Shown here in pieces: positions 27,224 to 35,262 of a stretch of 64,000 bases of DNA. Made by a program: the position numbers and the translations under genes. Source of the stretch: Hymenobacter sp. CRA2 (lineage in GTDB: Bacteria > Bacteroidota > Bacteroidia > Cytophagales > Hymenobacteraceae); NCBI RefSeq assembly GCF_002007105.1, contig NZ_MVBC01000006.1:186001-250000 (forward strand). Direction: 5' to 3'. Below the pieces are notes generated by a model. The model saw only the letters and a list, made by a program, of their open reading frames with translations, had not been told where the DNA came from and did no database searches. Position 1 is the stretch's first letter. Each line of letters starts with the position of its first letter.

Positions 27224-28996
27224 TTACTGAATCGTCAGCTCGTAGGGCAAGCGGGCCTGCACACCCTGCATCTGCATCACGGCGTGGTACTGCTGGTAGA
27301 CGGGGAACAGCGGGCCGAGCTTGTTTTGCAGCATGCGGGCTTCGGCTTCCTCCGAGCTGCCGTCGGTGAACATGCCCACGAAGCTTTCGAAGGCCGATTT
27401 GCGGCGCGGCAGGGCCTGAATGCGGTAGTCGCCTTCTTTCAGGCCGGCGCGCCGGGCGGCAATGGCCAGCGCGTCGTCGAAGTCGCCGAGCACGTCCACC
27501 AGGCCGCGGTCTTTGGCTTCGGTGCCCGACCATACCCGGCCCGAGGCCAGGCGACGCAGGCGCTCTACGGGCATGTGGCGGCCGATGGCGGCTTTGCTGG
27601 TGAAGTCGGCGTAGGTGCGCTCTACTTCGTGCTGCAGCTGCTGCTGCTCGAAAGGCGTGAGGCGGCGCGTCACCGTCGGAATGTCGCTGAACTTGCCGGT
27701 GGTCACGCGGTCCACGGTGATGCCGAGCTTATCGGACAGGAGCGGGCCGAGGTTGGGCAGCACGCCGAACACGCCGATGGAGCCGGTAATCGTGTTGGGG
27801 TGTGCCACGATGGTGTCGCAGCCCATGGCAATGTAGTAGCCGCCGGAGGCAGCCACGTCCGACATGGAGGCAATGACGGGCTTCTCTTTTTTGGCCAGCA
27901 TCACCTCGCGGTAAATCACGTCGGAGGCCAGGGCCGAGCCGCCGGGCGAGTTGATGCGCAGCACGATGGCCTTCACCTTGTTGTCCATGCGGGCCTTGCG
28001 GATGGTCTCGGCGAACTTGGTGCCGCCGATGCTTTCCTCGCCGCCTTTGCCACCCACGATGTCGCCCTCGGCGTAAATCACGGCAATACGGTTGTTGCCC
28101 GATACTTTCTCTTCGTCGTCCTTCTCGGCCTTGGCGTAGGTGCTCAGGCTCACCAGGCTGGGCTTCTTATCCGCGTCCAGCTTCAGCTGCCGGCGCAGGT
28201 AGTCCAGCACCTCGTCGTAGTAGCCGAGCTTGGTCACCAGCCCGTAGCGCTTGGCGTCCTCGGCGTTGTGCACCAGCATGGAGTCCTGCACCGTCTTCAC
28301 GCGGGCCAGCGGCAGCTTGCGCGCGGCGGCAATCTGCTGCACGGTGTGGTCGTTGATGGAGTTCAGGAACGACACCGTCTGGTAGCGGGCCGAATCCGAC
28401 AGGTTTTCGCGGAAGTACGGCTCCACGGCGCTCTTAAACGAGCCCACGCGGAAGATGAAGGGCTCCACCCCGAGCTTGTCGAACAGGCGCTTGTAGAAGT
28501 ACACCTCCGACGAGAGGCCGTTGAACTCCAGCAGGCCCTGCGGGTGCAGGTACACCTCGTTGGCCACCGAGGAGAGGTAGTAGCCCTTCTCGGAGCCCGT
28601 TTCGTGGTAGGCCACGATGAACTTGCCCGACTTCTTGAAGTCCAGCAGCGCGTCGCGCACTTCTTCCAGCGAGGCCATACCGCCCGATACCACGTCCAGG
28701 TTCAGCAGGATGCCCTTGATGTCGTCGTCGGTTTTGGCGCGCCGGATGGCGTCTTTCAGCGCGTTCAGCCCGATGGAGGAGCCGCTGCCGCCAAACACGG
28801 AAAACTCAGCTTCCTGCTTACGCTCGGTCAGCGGCTTGTCGAGCCGGAGCTCCAGCACGGAGTTGCTGGCCACCGTCACCTCGTCGGAGGACGAACCGAT
28901 GGCCGCCACGATGCCGACGAAAATCACGAAGCCGACAAGGGAAAAGAGCACCAGCCCCACGATGGTGGCCAGTACGTACTTAAGAAATTGCAGCAT
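27224..28996 (-). CDS. sppA: Signal peptide peptidase SppA, long (67K) type
   Basis: A 590-residue membrane-anchored serine protease, one N-terminal transmembrane helix (FLKYVLATIVGLVLFSLVGF) and two tandem S49 domains. The catalytic Lys is expected in VGSFKSAVEPY of the first repeat and the nucleophile Ser in DVAASGGYYIAMG of the second, matching the pattern of Escherichia coli SppA. RINSPGGSALASD and PNTITGSIGVFG are the other S49 hallmarks. It degrades signal peptides left in the cytoplasmic membrane. It is followed by an intrinsic terminator immediately before punA. Confidence 0.95.
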   Translation of the reverse strand: MLQFLKYVLATIVGLVLFSLVGFVIFVGIVAAIGSSSDEVTVASNSVLELRLDKPLTERKQEAEFSVFGGSGSSIGLNALKDAIRRAKTDDDIKGILLNLDVVSGGMASLEEVRDALLDFKKSGKFIVAYHETGSEKGYYLSSVANEVYLHPQGLLEFNGLSSEVYFYKRLFDKLGVEPFIFRVGSFKSAVEPYFRENLSDSARYQTVSFLNSINDHTVQQIAAARKLPLARVKTVQDSMLVHNAEDAKRYGLVTKLGYYDEVLDYLRRQLKLDADKKPSLVSLSTYAKAEKDDEEKVSGNNRIAVIYAEGDIVGGKGGEESIGGTKFAETIRKARMDNKVKAIVLRINSPGGSALASDVIYREVMLAKKEKPVIASMSDVAASGGYYIAMGCDTIVAHPNTITGSIGVFGVLPNLGPLLSDKLGITVDRVTTGKFSDIPTVTRRLTPFEQQQLQHEVERTYADFTSKAAIGRHMPVERLRRLASGRVWSGTEAKDRGLVDVLGDFDDALAIAARRAGLKEGDYRIQALPRRKSAFESFVGMFTDGSSEEAEARMLQNKLGPLFPVYQQYHAVMQMQGVQARLPYELTIQ

Positions 28997-29303
28997 TGCG
29001 GAGAGAAAAGAGAATCAGCGGTCAGGTAACAAAAATAGGCGGGTTTTGGTGGCGGGGCGCCCGGGCCTATCCGGGGTGGGGCCGTCGGGTGCTGCCGATG
29101 GTCAAAGTAAGGCAGGCTTTTGGTCGGGGTGCCGGCTTAATCGACAACCGGGCAGTTCTGCGGCGTGAAAGCGGCCCGCCCTGCCGACACCGGGCGCGGC
29201 GTGCCGTGGAAGGCGGCGAATATTTAGTGTATGGCATTAGGCATATACGATTTGGTTTTTCATAGCTTGCCGGAACGCCTTCCACCTATTTTCACCTAAG
29301 TGC
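28997..29303. other. 307-bp intergenic region between sppA and the first toxin-like gene
   Basis: No gene recognised. The last 85 bases before the toxin-like gene are AT-rich compared with surroundings (ATATTTAGTGTATGGCATTA and onward) and probably contain its promoter. I could not fit the Bacteroidota -33/-7 consensus with confidence. Confidence 0.4.
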
Positions 29304-31106
29304 ATGACATTTATCGTTCCCGGCGACCGTTCCTTCGTCATCATCCCTAAGCACAGCAACCTGCCGCTGGCGCCCACCCACCACCAAAAGCAGCCCGGCA
29401 ATACCATTCAGCAGCAGGAACCCTACCAGAATAACCCCGCCCAGCAGTTTCAGCTCAAGAAAAACGGGGGCGGCGAGTACCACGTGTACCTGCCCTACGA
29501 CAATCTGTACTGGGCCATTGCGGGCGTCTCGCCGGAGGTCGGCGCCAGTCTGATTCAGTGGCACATGCAGGACAGCGGCGGGCAGGAGTCGCCTAACCAG
29601 CGGTTCCGCTTCATGTACGCCGGCGACGGGTACTACTACCTGCGCCCGGTGCACGCCCGCGGCCGCGTGCTGGAAGTGCCCGGCGCCACCCACGGCCAGG
29701 ATGTTATCAAGCAGGGCAACTTGGCCCCGGTAAGCGGCCGCGACCATCAGCTGTTTCGCGTGGTGCCGGTTTCGGCCGACTACCTCTCCAACGAGGTGCG
29801 CACCTTCCACAAGCACAGCGACCAGCTCCGCGACCTGGTGCTGGGCGTCACCGGCCTGATTCCCACCATCGGGGGCGGGGCCAAGGCGGCCCTGGGCGTG
29901 TTCTGGCCCGATGGGCACGACCAGGACTTCTGGAACCAGATGACCCAGTACGTGGAGCAGCGCATGAAGCAGCTGCTGCTGCAGGAAAACATGCTCAAGC
30001 TGCACGGGCATCTGGCCGGCATCCGCAAAAAAACCAGACAGTTCCTGAACACCACCGAGGTCGACGTGAAGGGCACGCGCCTCATTGCCGCCATTTCGGA
30101 GGCCACGGGCGACGAGTACGACTTCCTGCGCGACCGGGAAGGCGTGACCGTGCTGCCGCTGCTGGCCGCCTGGGGCACGCTGGTACTGACGCTGCGCGCC
30201 GAGATGGTGCAGGGCTACGAGACGCTGTTTCCGGACAAGACCGCGGAGCAAAAGGCCGCCGGCAAAGCCGATGAGTTAGTCTTTCTGCGGGAGGAAATCG
30301 AGGAGTACGTGGCCGGGGTAGCACACAGTCGCCAGCGGGCACTGGAGTGGCGCCTGAGCTACATCAAGCAGGGCAGCAGCGAGTCTTCGCGCGACTTCGA
30401 CTCGGGCAACATCACCGTCACCGAGTTTTACCGCAAAGACTGGGTGGTGGACGAGTACGACGGCTGGCGCATGGACCGCGGCAATACCACCTACAACTAC
30501 AGACCCGACGTAGCCGGCGACCCGAACAGCCAGGCCAACATCACCGCCGCCCGACTGGCCCGTCAGGCGCGGGTGCGGGCCCAGTTCAATGCCGAGCTGG
30601 ACGCGCTGCTGGCCCCGGCCTACCTCTGGCCCTACATGGACCCCTCCAAGCCGATCAGGCCCTCCGCCCAGCCCACAACCGTGGCCGTGGGCCCCTTCGG
30701 CGTCCGGCCGGGCGGCACTGCCTTCGACATGCAACCCGGCGGCCTGCGCAAAGTGGTTATCTGCTGGAGCGACGAGCATCCGTTCGTCTGCGGCCTGAAG
30801 CTGACGTACATCGACAACGTGGAGCACACCTACGGCGTGCCGGGCAGCCGCCAGGCCAAGCTGGAGCTGGCCAGGGACGAGTACATTGTCAACGCCCGCG
30901 GCTACGAGTGGGACCAGGTGGAAGGCCTGATGCTGGAAACCAACCACGGCCGGCTGATCGAGGGCGGCCGCATGGGGGATGGGACCTTTTTCGAGGCCGG
31001 CCTCGACGACGCGGTGAATGCCCGGCTGGTGGGCATCTCGGGCACTTACCAGGGCAACCTCATCAACACGCTGACCTTCCACTGGAAGTACTTCCTGCAG
31101 AAGTAG
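29304..31106 (+). CDS. Cry-like toxin candidate: beta-trefoil lectin + delta-endotoxin N-domain-like + jacalin-like domain (copy 1)
   Basis: A 600-residue protein without signal peptide. Residues 1-155 look like a ricin-type beta-trefoil (AQQFQL, NQRFRF, GDGYYYLRPVHARGRVLEV, HQLFRVV repeats). Residues about 165-355 are helical and resemble domain I of Cry delta-endotoxins: FWNQMTQYVEQRMKQLL as the early amphipathic helix, VTVLPLLAAWGTLVLTLRAE as the hydrophobic central helix, and EEIEEYVAGVAHSRQRALEW as the later helix. Residues about 460-598 read as a jacalin-like beta-prism (VAVGPFGVRPGGTAFD, DEYIVNARGYEW, LMLETNHGRLIEGG, LINTLTFHW). Such a layout suggests a lectin-guided pore-forming toxin. 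Domain calls are from pattern memory, not a search. A paralogue follows after its own terminator. Confidence 0.7.
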   Translation: MTFIVPGDRSFVIIPKHSNLPLAPTHHQKQPGNTIQQQEPYQNNPAQQFQLKKNGGGEYHVYLPYDNLYWAIAGVSPEVGASLIQWHMQDSGGQESPNQRFRFMYAGDGYYYLRPVHARGRVLEVPGATHGQDVIKQGNLAPVSGRDHQLFRVVPVSADYLSNEVRTFHKHSDQLRDLVLGVTGLIPTIGGGAKAALGVFWPDGHDQDFWNQMTQYVEQRMKQLLLQENMLKLHGHLAGIRKKTRQFLNTTEVDVKGTRLIAAISEATGDEYDFLRDREGVTVLPLLAAWGTLVLTLRAEMVQGYETLFPDKTAEQKAAGKADELVFLREEIEEYVAGVAHSRQRALEWRLSYIKQGSSESSRDFDSGNITVTEFYRKDWVVDEYDGWRMDRGNTTYNYRPDVAGDPNSQANITAARLARQARVRAQFNAELDALLAPAYLWPYMDPSKPIRPSAQPTTVAVGPFGVRPGGTAFDMQPGGLRKVVICWSDEHPFVCGLKLTYIDNVEHTYGVPGSRQAKLELARDEYIVNARGYEWDQVEGLMLETNHGRLIEGGRMGDGTFFEAGLDDAVNARLVGISGTYQGNLINTLTFHWKYFLQK

Positions 31107-31108
31107 AC

Positions 31109-31185
31109 CCGCCCCGGCGGCCCGAAACGCGCGGCCCCGCCCGGTTAGTCCGGGCGGGGCCGCGCGTTTCGGGCCGCCGGGGCGG
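31109..31185. terminator. Very long perfect hairpin after the first toxin-like gene
   Basis: A 36-bp arm starting CCGCCCCGGCGGCCCGAAAC pairs without mismatch to its reverse complement across the five-base loop TTAGT. It begins two bases after the stop codon. No clear U-tract follows. Such extended GC stems isolate the two paralogous genes transcriptionally or protect the mRNA 3' end. Confidence 0.85.
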
Positions 31186-31340
31186 AAGCGGGAAAGCTGC
31201 CCAGGCGCGGCGGATGCTACGGTGCGGGCAGCTTGGCCTTGCTGGAACAGGTAGGTGTTTAATATGAAAAATCGAATATGTAATTGTGTTAGTGTTGGTT
31301 CAAAGGGCTAGTATGCACTTCACTCCAACCCCACCTGACC

Positions 31341-33122
31341 ATGGCTTTTAAAGCGCAGCCTCAACGTCCCTACGTCATCATTCCCAAGCACAGCCGCCGC
31401 CCGCTGGGGCCGCAGCGCCACGACCGGCACCGCGGCCTGCATATTCAGCAGCAGGACGCCTACCTCAACCACGTCGGCCAGCAGGTGCACCTGGACCCCA
31501 CCGGCAACGGGGAGCATTGGGTGCACGTGGTGTACTGCGACAAGTACTGGGACATCGAGCGGGAGTCGCAGGCGGCTGGGGCCAAGCTGCTACAGTGGGA
31601 CTGGGGCGGCGGGGCACCCAACCAGCATTTCCGCCTGGCTTACGCCGGCGACGGGTACTACTACCTGCGCCCGGCCCACAGCGGGCAGACGCTGGAAGTG
31701 GCCGGCGCCGGCCGCAGCTGGGAGGACATTCAGCAAAACCACCTCAACCCCAACCTTGGGCAGCGCGACTACCAACTGTTCCGCATCGTGCCGGCCTCGC
31801 CCGACTACCTGCCCCACGAAACGGTGCCCTTCCGCCAGTACAGCGACCTGCTGCGCGACGTGGTCATGGGCCTGACGGGCGCCGTGCCCAAGGTGGGCGG
31901 GCTGTTCAAGGGCGCGCTGGGCGTGTTCTGGCCCGATGGCCACGACCAGGACTTCTGGAACCAGATGACCCAGTACGTGGAGCAGCGCGTGAAGCAGCTG
32001 CTCAAACAGGAGCACATTGCCTCACTGAAAGAAGCCCTGGAAGGCGCCAAAGACATACTCGACGAGGTCGAGCGGACTCACCAGCCCAACGACCGGCGGG
32101 AAAAGCTGCACGGGGCCCTCATGGCGGCCAACTTTGTGAAAGCCCGCTTCAAGCGCGAGGAGGAAGGCATCAGCGTGCTGCCCCTGCTCGTGGCCTGGGG
32201 CACCCTGCTGCTGGCCCTGCGTCTGGAGATATACATCAACTACGAAGACCTGCACCCGGACGAGAAAGACGCGAACCGCATGGCCCTGGGCAAGGCCGAA
32301 GCGTTGCGGGAATTGCAGGGCGCCATCGAGGAGTTCGGCCGGGCCGTAACCAAGGCCCGCGCGAAGGCCGTGCAATGGCGGCTGGGCAAGATCAGCCGGG
32401 GCAGCGAGGAAGGCCGCGAAAGTGGGGGCGGGCGCACGCGGATTGTGGAGCTGTGGCGCCGCGACTGGGTAACCGACAGCTACGACGGCTGGCAGCAGCA
32501 GCGCAGTTGGCGCAGCCGCAGCTCCACCACCCACGACCGCAGCAACGAGCCCATCATGGCCCAGGTGCTGGCCCACCGCAAAACCCAGGTGCAGGCCCAG
32601 TTCGAGGCCGAGCTGGACGTGCTGCTGGCCCCGGCCTACCTCTGGCCCTACGTGGGCACCGCCAACAAGCCCTCCGCGCAGCTGAAGGCCGTGGTGGTAG
32701 GCCCCTTCGCCCGGCCCGACAGCCCGGCCTTTGGCGCCCTAGCCGGCACGCTGCGCTCCATTACCCTGTTTACCCACCCCGGCAACCAGCCCCACGGCTA
32801 CCTGAGCGGCCTGCACCTGACTTACACCGACGGGCAAAGCCTGCGGGTGGGCTCCTGCGCCGGCACCCAGCAGGAGCTGCTGCTCAACGTGGGCGAGTAC
32901 GTGACCAACGTGCGCGGCCACCAGTGGGATGTTATCGAGCAGCTCACCATCGAAACCAACCAGGGCCGCGTGATTAGCGCCGGCCAGGTCAGCCACCCCT
33001 CGTACTTCGAAGCCGGCCTCGACGACGCGGTAAATGCCCGGCTGACCGGCATTTCGGGCCACCAGAAGGGAGACTTTTTCACCGCCCTGAGCTTCCACTG
33101 GGAGTATACCGTGGTGAAGTAA
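31341..33122 (+). CDS. Cry-like toxin candidate: beta-trefoil lectin + delta-endotoxin N-domain-like + jacalin-like domain (copy 2)
   Basis: A 593-residue paralogue of the preceding gene with the same three parts: trefoil (NQHFRLAYAGDGYYYLRPA, YQLFRIV), helical domain (FWNQMTQYVEQRVKQLLK near residue 205, SVLPLLVAWGTLLLALR near 277, IEEFGRAVTKARAKAVQWR) and jacalin-like end (VVVGPFARPDSPAFG, NVGEYVTNVRGHQWD, TIETNQGRVISAG, ALSFHWEY) from about residue 450. The stretch GVFWPDGHDQDFWNQMTQY is identical in both, as is AGLDDAVNARL near the end, while the trefoils and the linker at 355-450 differ more. This fits duplication with diversification of sugar recognition. No signal peptide, no T9SS tail. 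It has its own AT-rich upstream region and terminator. Confidence 0.7.
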   Translation: MAFKAQPQRPYVIIPKHSRRPLGPQRHDRHRGLHIQQQDAYLNHVGQQVHLDPTGNGEHWVHVVYCDKYWDIERESQAAGAKLLQWDWGGGAPNQHFRLAYAGDGYYYLRPAHSGQTLEVAGAGRSWEDIQQNHLNPNLGQRDYQLFRIVPASPDYLPHETVPFRQYSDLLRDVVMGLTGAVPKVGGLFKGALGVFWPDGHDQDFWNQMTQYVEQRVKQLLKQEHIASLKEALEGAKDILDEVERTHQPNDRREKLHGALMAANFVKARFKREEEGISVLPLLVAWGTLLLALRLEIYINYEDLHPDEKDANRMALGKAEALRELQGAIEEFGRAVTKARAKAVQWRLGKISRGSEEGRESGGGRTRIVELWRRDWVTDSYDGWQQQRSWRSRSSTTHDRSNEPIMAQVLAHRKTQVQAQFEAELDVLLAPAYLWPYVGTANKPSAQLKAVVVGPFARPDSPAFGALAGTLRSITLFTHPGNQPHGYLSGLHLTYTDGQSLRVGSCAGTQQELLLNVGEYVTNVRGHQWDVIEQLTIETNQGRVISAGQVSHPSYFEAGLDDAVNARLTGISGHQKGDFFTALSFHWEYTVVK

Positions 33123-33146
33123 GCCCCGGCAATTGCCGCCGCCCCC

Positions 33147-33178
33147 GCGGCCCCGTCCGGAATACCGGGGGGCCGCGT
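33147..33178. terminator. Terminator hairpin after the second toxin-like gene
   Basis: CGCGGCCCC pairs with GGGGCCGCG around a short loop containing TCCGGA. It lies between convergent genes, 25 bp after the + strand stop codon and just before the 3' end of the minus-strand gene. Confidence 0.7.
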
Positions 33179-33191
33179 TGCTTGAGCCGGC

Positions 33192-33758
33192 TCAGTACGG
33201 AAACCGCAGAAACGGGTAGCGCAGCTGCAGCTCCTGCTGGGCGTACATCTGCTGGTACTCCGGCTCGGGGTCGAAGATGCGGGGGCGGGCGAAGGTGAAC
33301 AGGCCGTCGTGGTGGTAGGACAAGGCCCCGTTCAGGGTTTCGTCGAATACCAGCCAGTCGTGGGCCCGAAAGAGTTGCCCGGCGTACTTGATGACCATCT
33401 TCCAGGTCAGCAGCACGTTCTGGGGGCTGGTTCCGCCGTACAGCAGCACGTAGTGGCTGAACGGGATGCCGCGGCGGTACAGCCACTTCTTCAGCACCGC
33501 CGGCGTATCATCCGAATACGTTTCCAAGTGCTGGAAGTAGCCGGCGCGAAACGGCGTGGGGTTGCCAGTGCTCATGGCCCCGCGCTGCATGGAGGACGCC
33601 TCCAGGTACTGGTCGACAAAGCGCGAAGCTTCTGCGTCCAGAAAGTGAATCTGCGCCTGGTGCTCCACGGGCAACGCCGCCGCTTCGGCCGCGCTGCCCA
33701 AAAAGGAGTAGGGCGGGAAGTCGGTGCGGTGCTGACGCAGGTGCTGAAAGTCTATCAT
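33192..33758 (-). CDS. Hypothetical soluble protein
   Basis: About 188 residues from the ATG giving MIDFQHLRQHRTDFPPYSF; the frame is open a further eight codons to a GTG. No family recognised. Visible features are many aromatic and His residues, a segment with DETLNGALSYHHDGLFTF and the C-terminal FARPRIFDPEPEYQQMYAQQ. No signal peptide or transmembrane segment. It is convergent with the second toxin-like gene and 54 bp downstream of rarA on the same strand, so it may be transcribed with rarA. No function is proposed. Confidence 0.6.
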   Translation of the reverse strand: MIDFQHLRQHRTDFPPYSFLGSAAEAAALPVEHQAQIHFLDAEASRFVDQYLEASSMQRGAMSTGNPTPFRAGYFQHLETYSDDTPAVLKKWLYRRGIPFSHYVLLYGGTSPQNVLLTWKMVIKYAGQLFRAHDWLVFDETLNGALSYHHDGLFTFARPRIFDPEPEYQQMYAQQELQLRYPFLRFPY

Positions 33759-33812
33759 GACGGGCTGCCGTGAATTGTCCACAAAATCCCTGAAACCCGC
33801 CCGAACCCTTAA

Positions 33813-35123
33813 TTAATAGCCGTACTTCTCGCCCCACCAGTAACGCAGGCGCTCCAGCATCTTGGCTTCGGTGGGGTTGTCGCCGGGGGTGTAGAAGCGG
33901 TGGCCTTGCAGGGCGTCGGGCATGAACTCCTGGAACACGAAGTTGCCCTCGCCGTCGTGCGAGTAGTGGTACTCGGTGCCGTAACCCAACTGCTTCATAA
34001 GCTTGGTGGGGGCGTTGCGCAGCTGTAGTGGCACAGGCTGCACGCCCTGCTGCTTCACCAGCGCCCGCGCTTCCCGAATGGCCAGGTAGGAGGCATTGCT
34101 CTTGGGCGAGGTGGCCAAATACACTACGCACTGGCCCAGGATGATATCCGACTCGGGCATGCCGATGACGGTGACGGCCTGAAAGGTGCTCTGGGCCAGC
34201 AGCAGGGCATTGGGGTTGGCGTTGCCCACGTCCTCGGAGGCGAGAATGAGCAGGCGACGGGCAATGAACTTGGGGTCTTCGCCGCCTTCCAGCATCACGG
34301 CCAGGTAATAGAGCGCCGCGTTGGGGTCGGAGCCGCGGATGCTCTTGATAAAGGCCGAAATGACGTCGTAGTGCATTTCGCCGCCCTTGTCGTAGCGCGA
34401 CAGGTTTTGCTGAGCCAGCTGCTGCACCACTTCGTCGGTGATGACCACTTCGCCGGTTTCGGGGTTGGCCTTGGCCGCCTGCACTACAATTTCGAGCAGG
34501 TTGAGCAGCTTGCGTGCGTCGCCCCCGCTGATGCGCAGCAGCGCGTCGTAGTTTTCCACCCGCACCGGGCGGCGCTGCAGAGCTTCGTCCTCGCGCAGGG
34601 CGCGGTCGACTAGGCCGGTAAGGTCTTCCTTGCTCAGGGGCTCCAGCACATACACCTGTGCCCGGCTCAGAATAGCCGGGATGACCTCAAACGAGGGATT
34701 TTCGGTGGTGGCCCCGATGAGCGTGACGATGCCCTGTTCCACGGCGCCGAGCAAGGCATCCTGCTGCGACTTGCTGAAGCGGTGAATTTCGTCGATGAAG
34801 AGCAGCGTGCCGCGGCGCGACTTGGCCTGCTGAATCACGTCGCGCACGTCTTTCACGCCCGCGTTGATGGCCGACAGGGCCACGAAGGGCAGCTTCAGCT
34901 GGGCAGCCAGCAGGTGAGCCAGCGTGGTTTTGCCCACGCCGGGCGGACCCCAGAGGATCAGAGAGGGCAGCCGGCCGGCGTCGAGGTAGCGGCGCAGCAC
35001 GCCGCCCTCGCCCACGAGGTGCTGCTGGCCGACGTACTCGGCCAGGGTGCGGGGGCGCAGGCGCTCGGCCAGCGGGGCGCCAGGCCGGGGCTGATCGGCG
35101 GGCGGGTCGAAAAGAGATGCCAT
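33813..35123 (-). CDS. rarA: Replication-associated recombination protein A (AAA+ ATPase)
   Basis: A 436-residue clamp-loader-like ATPase. PLAERLRPRTLAEYVGQQHL at the N-terminus, Walker A GPPGVGKTTLAHLLA, Walker B LLFIDEIHRFSKSQQDALL, sensor region GATTENPSFEV and the RarA C-terminal part (HYDVISAFIKSIRGSDPNAA, then YYLAVMLEGGEDPKFIARR) are all in place. It acts at stalled replication forks in the cytoplasm. The start ATG overlaps the region upstream of the divergent EamA transporter, where an inverted repeat lies. Confidence 0.96.
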   Translation of the reverse strand: MASLFDPPADQPRPGAPLAERLRPRTLAEYVGQQHLVGEGGVLRRYLDAGRLPSLILWGPPGVGKTTLAHLLAAQLKLPFVALSAINAGVKDVRDVIQQAKSRRGTLLFIDEIHRFSKSQQDALLGAVEQGIVTLIGATTENPSFEVIPAILSRAQVYVLEPLSKEDLTGLVDRALREDEALQRRPVRVENYDALLRISGGDARKLLNLLEIVVQAAKANPETGEVVITDEVVQQLAQQNLSRYDKGGEMHYDVISAFIKSIRGSDPNAALYYLAVMLEGGEDPKFIARRLLILASEDVGNANPNALLLAQSTFQAVTVIGMPESDIILGQCVVYLATSPKSNASYLAIREARALVKQQGVQPVPLQLRNAPTKLMKQLGYGTEYHYSHDGEGNFVFQEFMPDALQGHRFYTPGDNPTEAKMLERLRYWWGEKYGY

Positions 35124-35139
35124 GAACAGAAGTAGCGCG

Positions 35140-35211
35140 AACTTTGTAGTTCGCGCATTCAGTACGATTGTCGGAGCACGAAGTCGACCTGAATACGCGA
35201 ACTACAAAGTT
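35140..35211. repeat. 72-bp inverted repeat between divergent rarA and EamA genes
   Basis: AACTTTGTAGTTCGCGCATTC + AG (35140-35162) is inverted at 35189-35211 (CTGAATACGCGAACTACAAAG + TT) with one or two mismatches. It is unrelated in sequence to the GTCAT-ended family. The position, 17 bp upstream of rarA, means it probably overlaps promoters of one or both genes. Confidence 0.85.
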
Positions 35212-35262
35212 AATTTCACTGACCTGCGGTTTGCGCTACGGTACGCTTCCCCTCCATACGGC

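Noticed and set aside
27182-29029. Long + strand open frame opposite sppA
   Set aside because: It is a shadow of the minus-strand sppA gene in GC-rich DNA; its product is low-complexity and rich in Ala, His and Val without family likeness.
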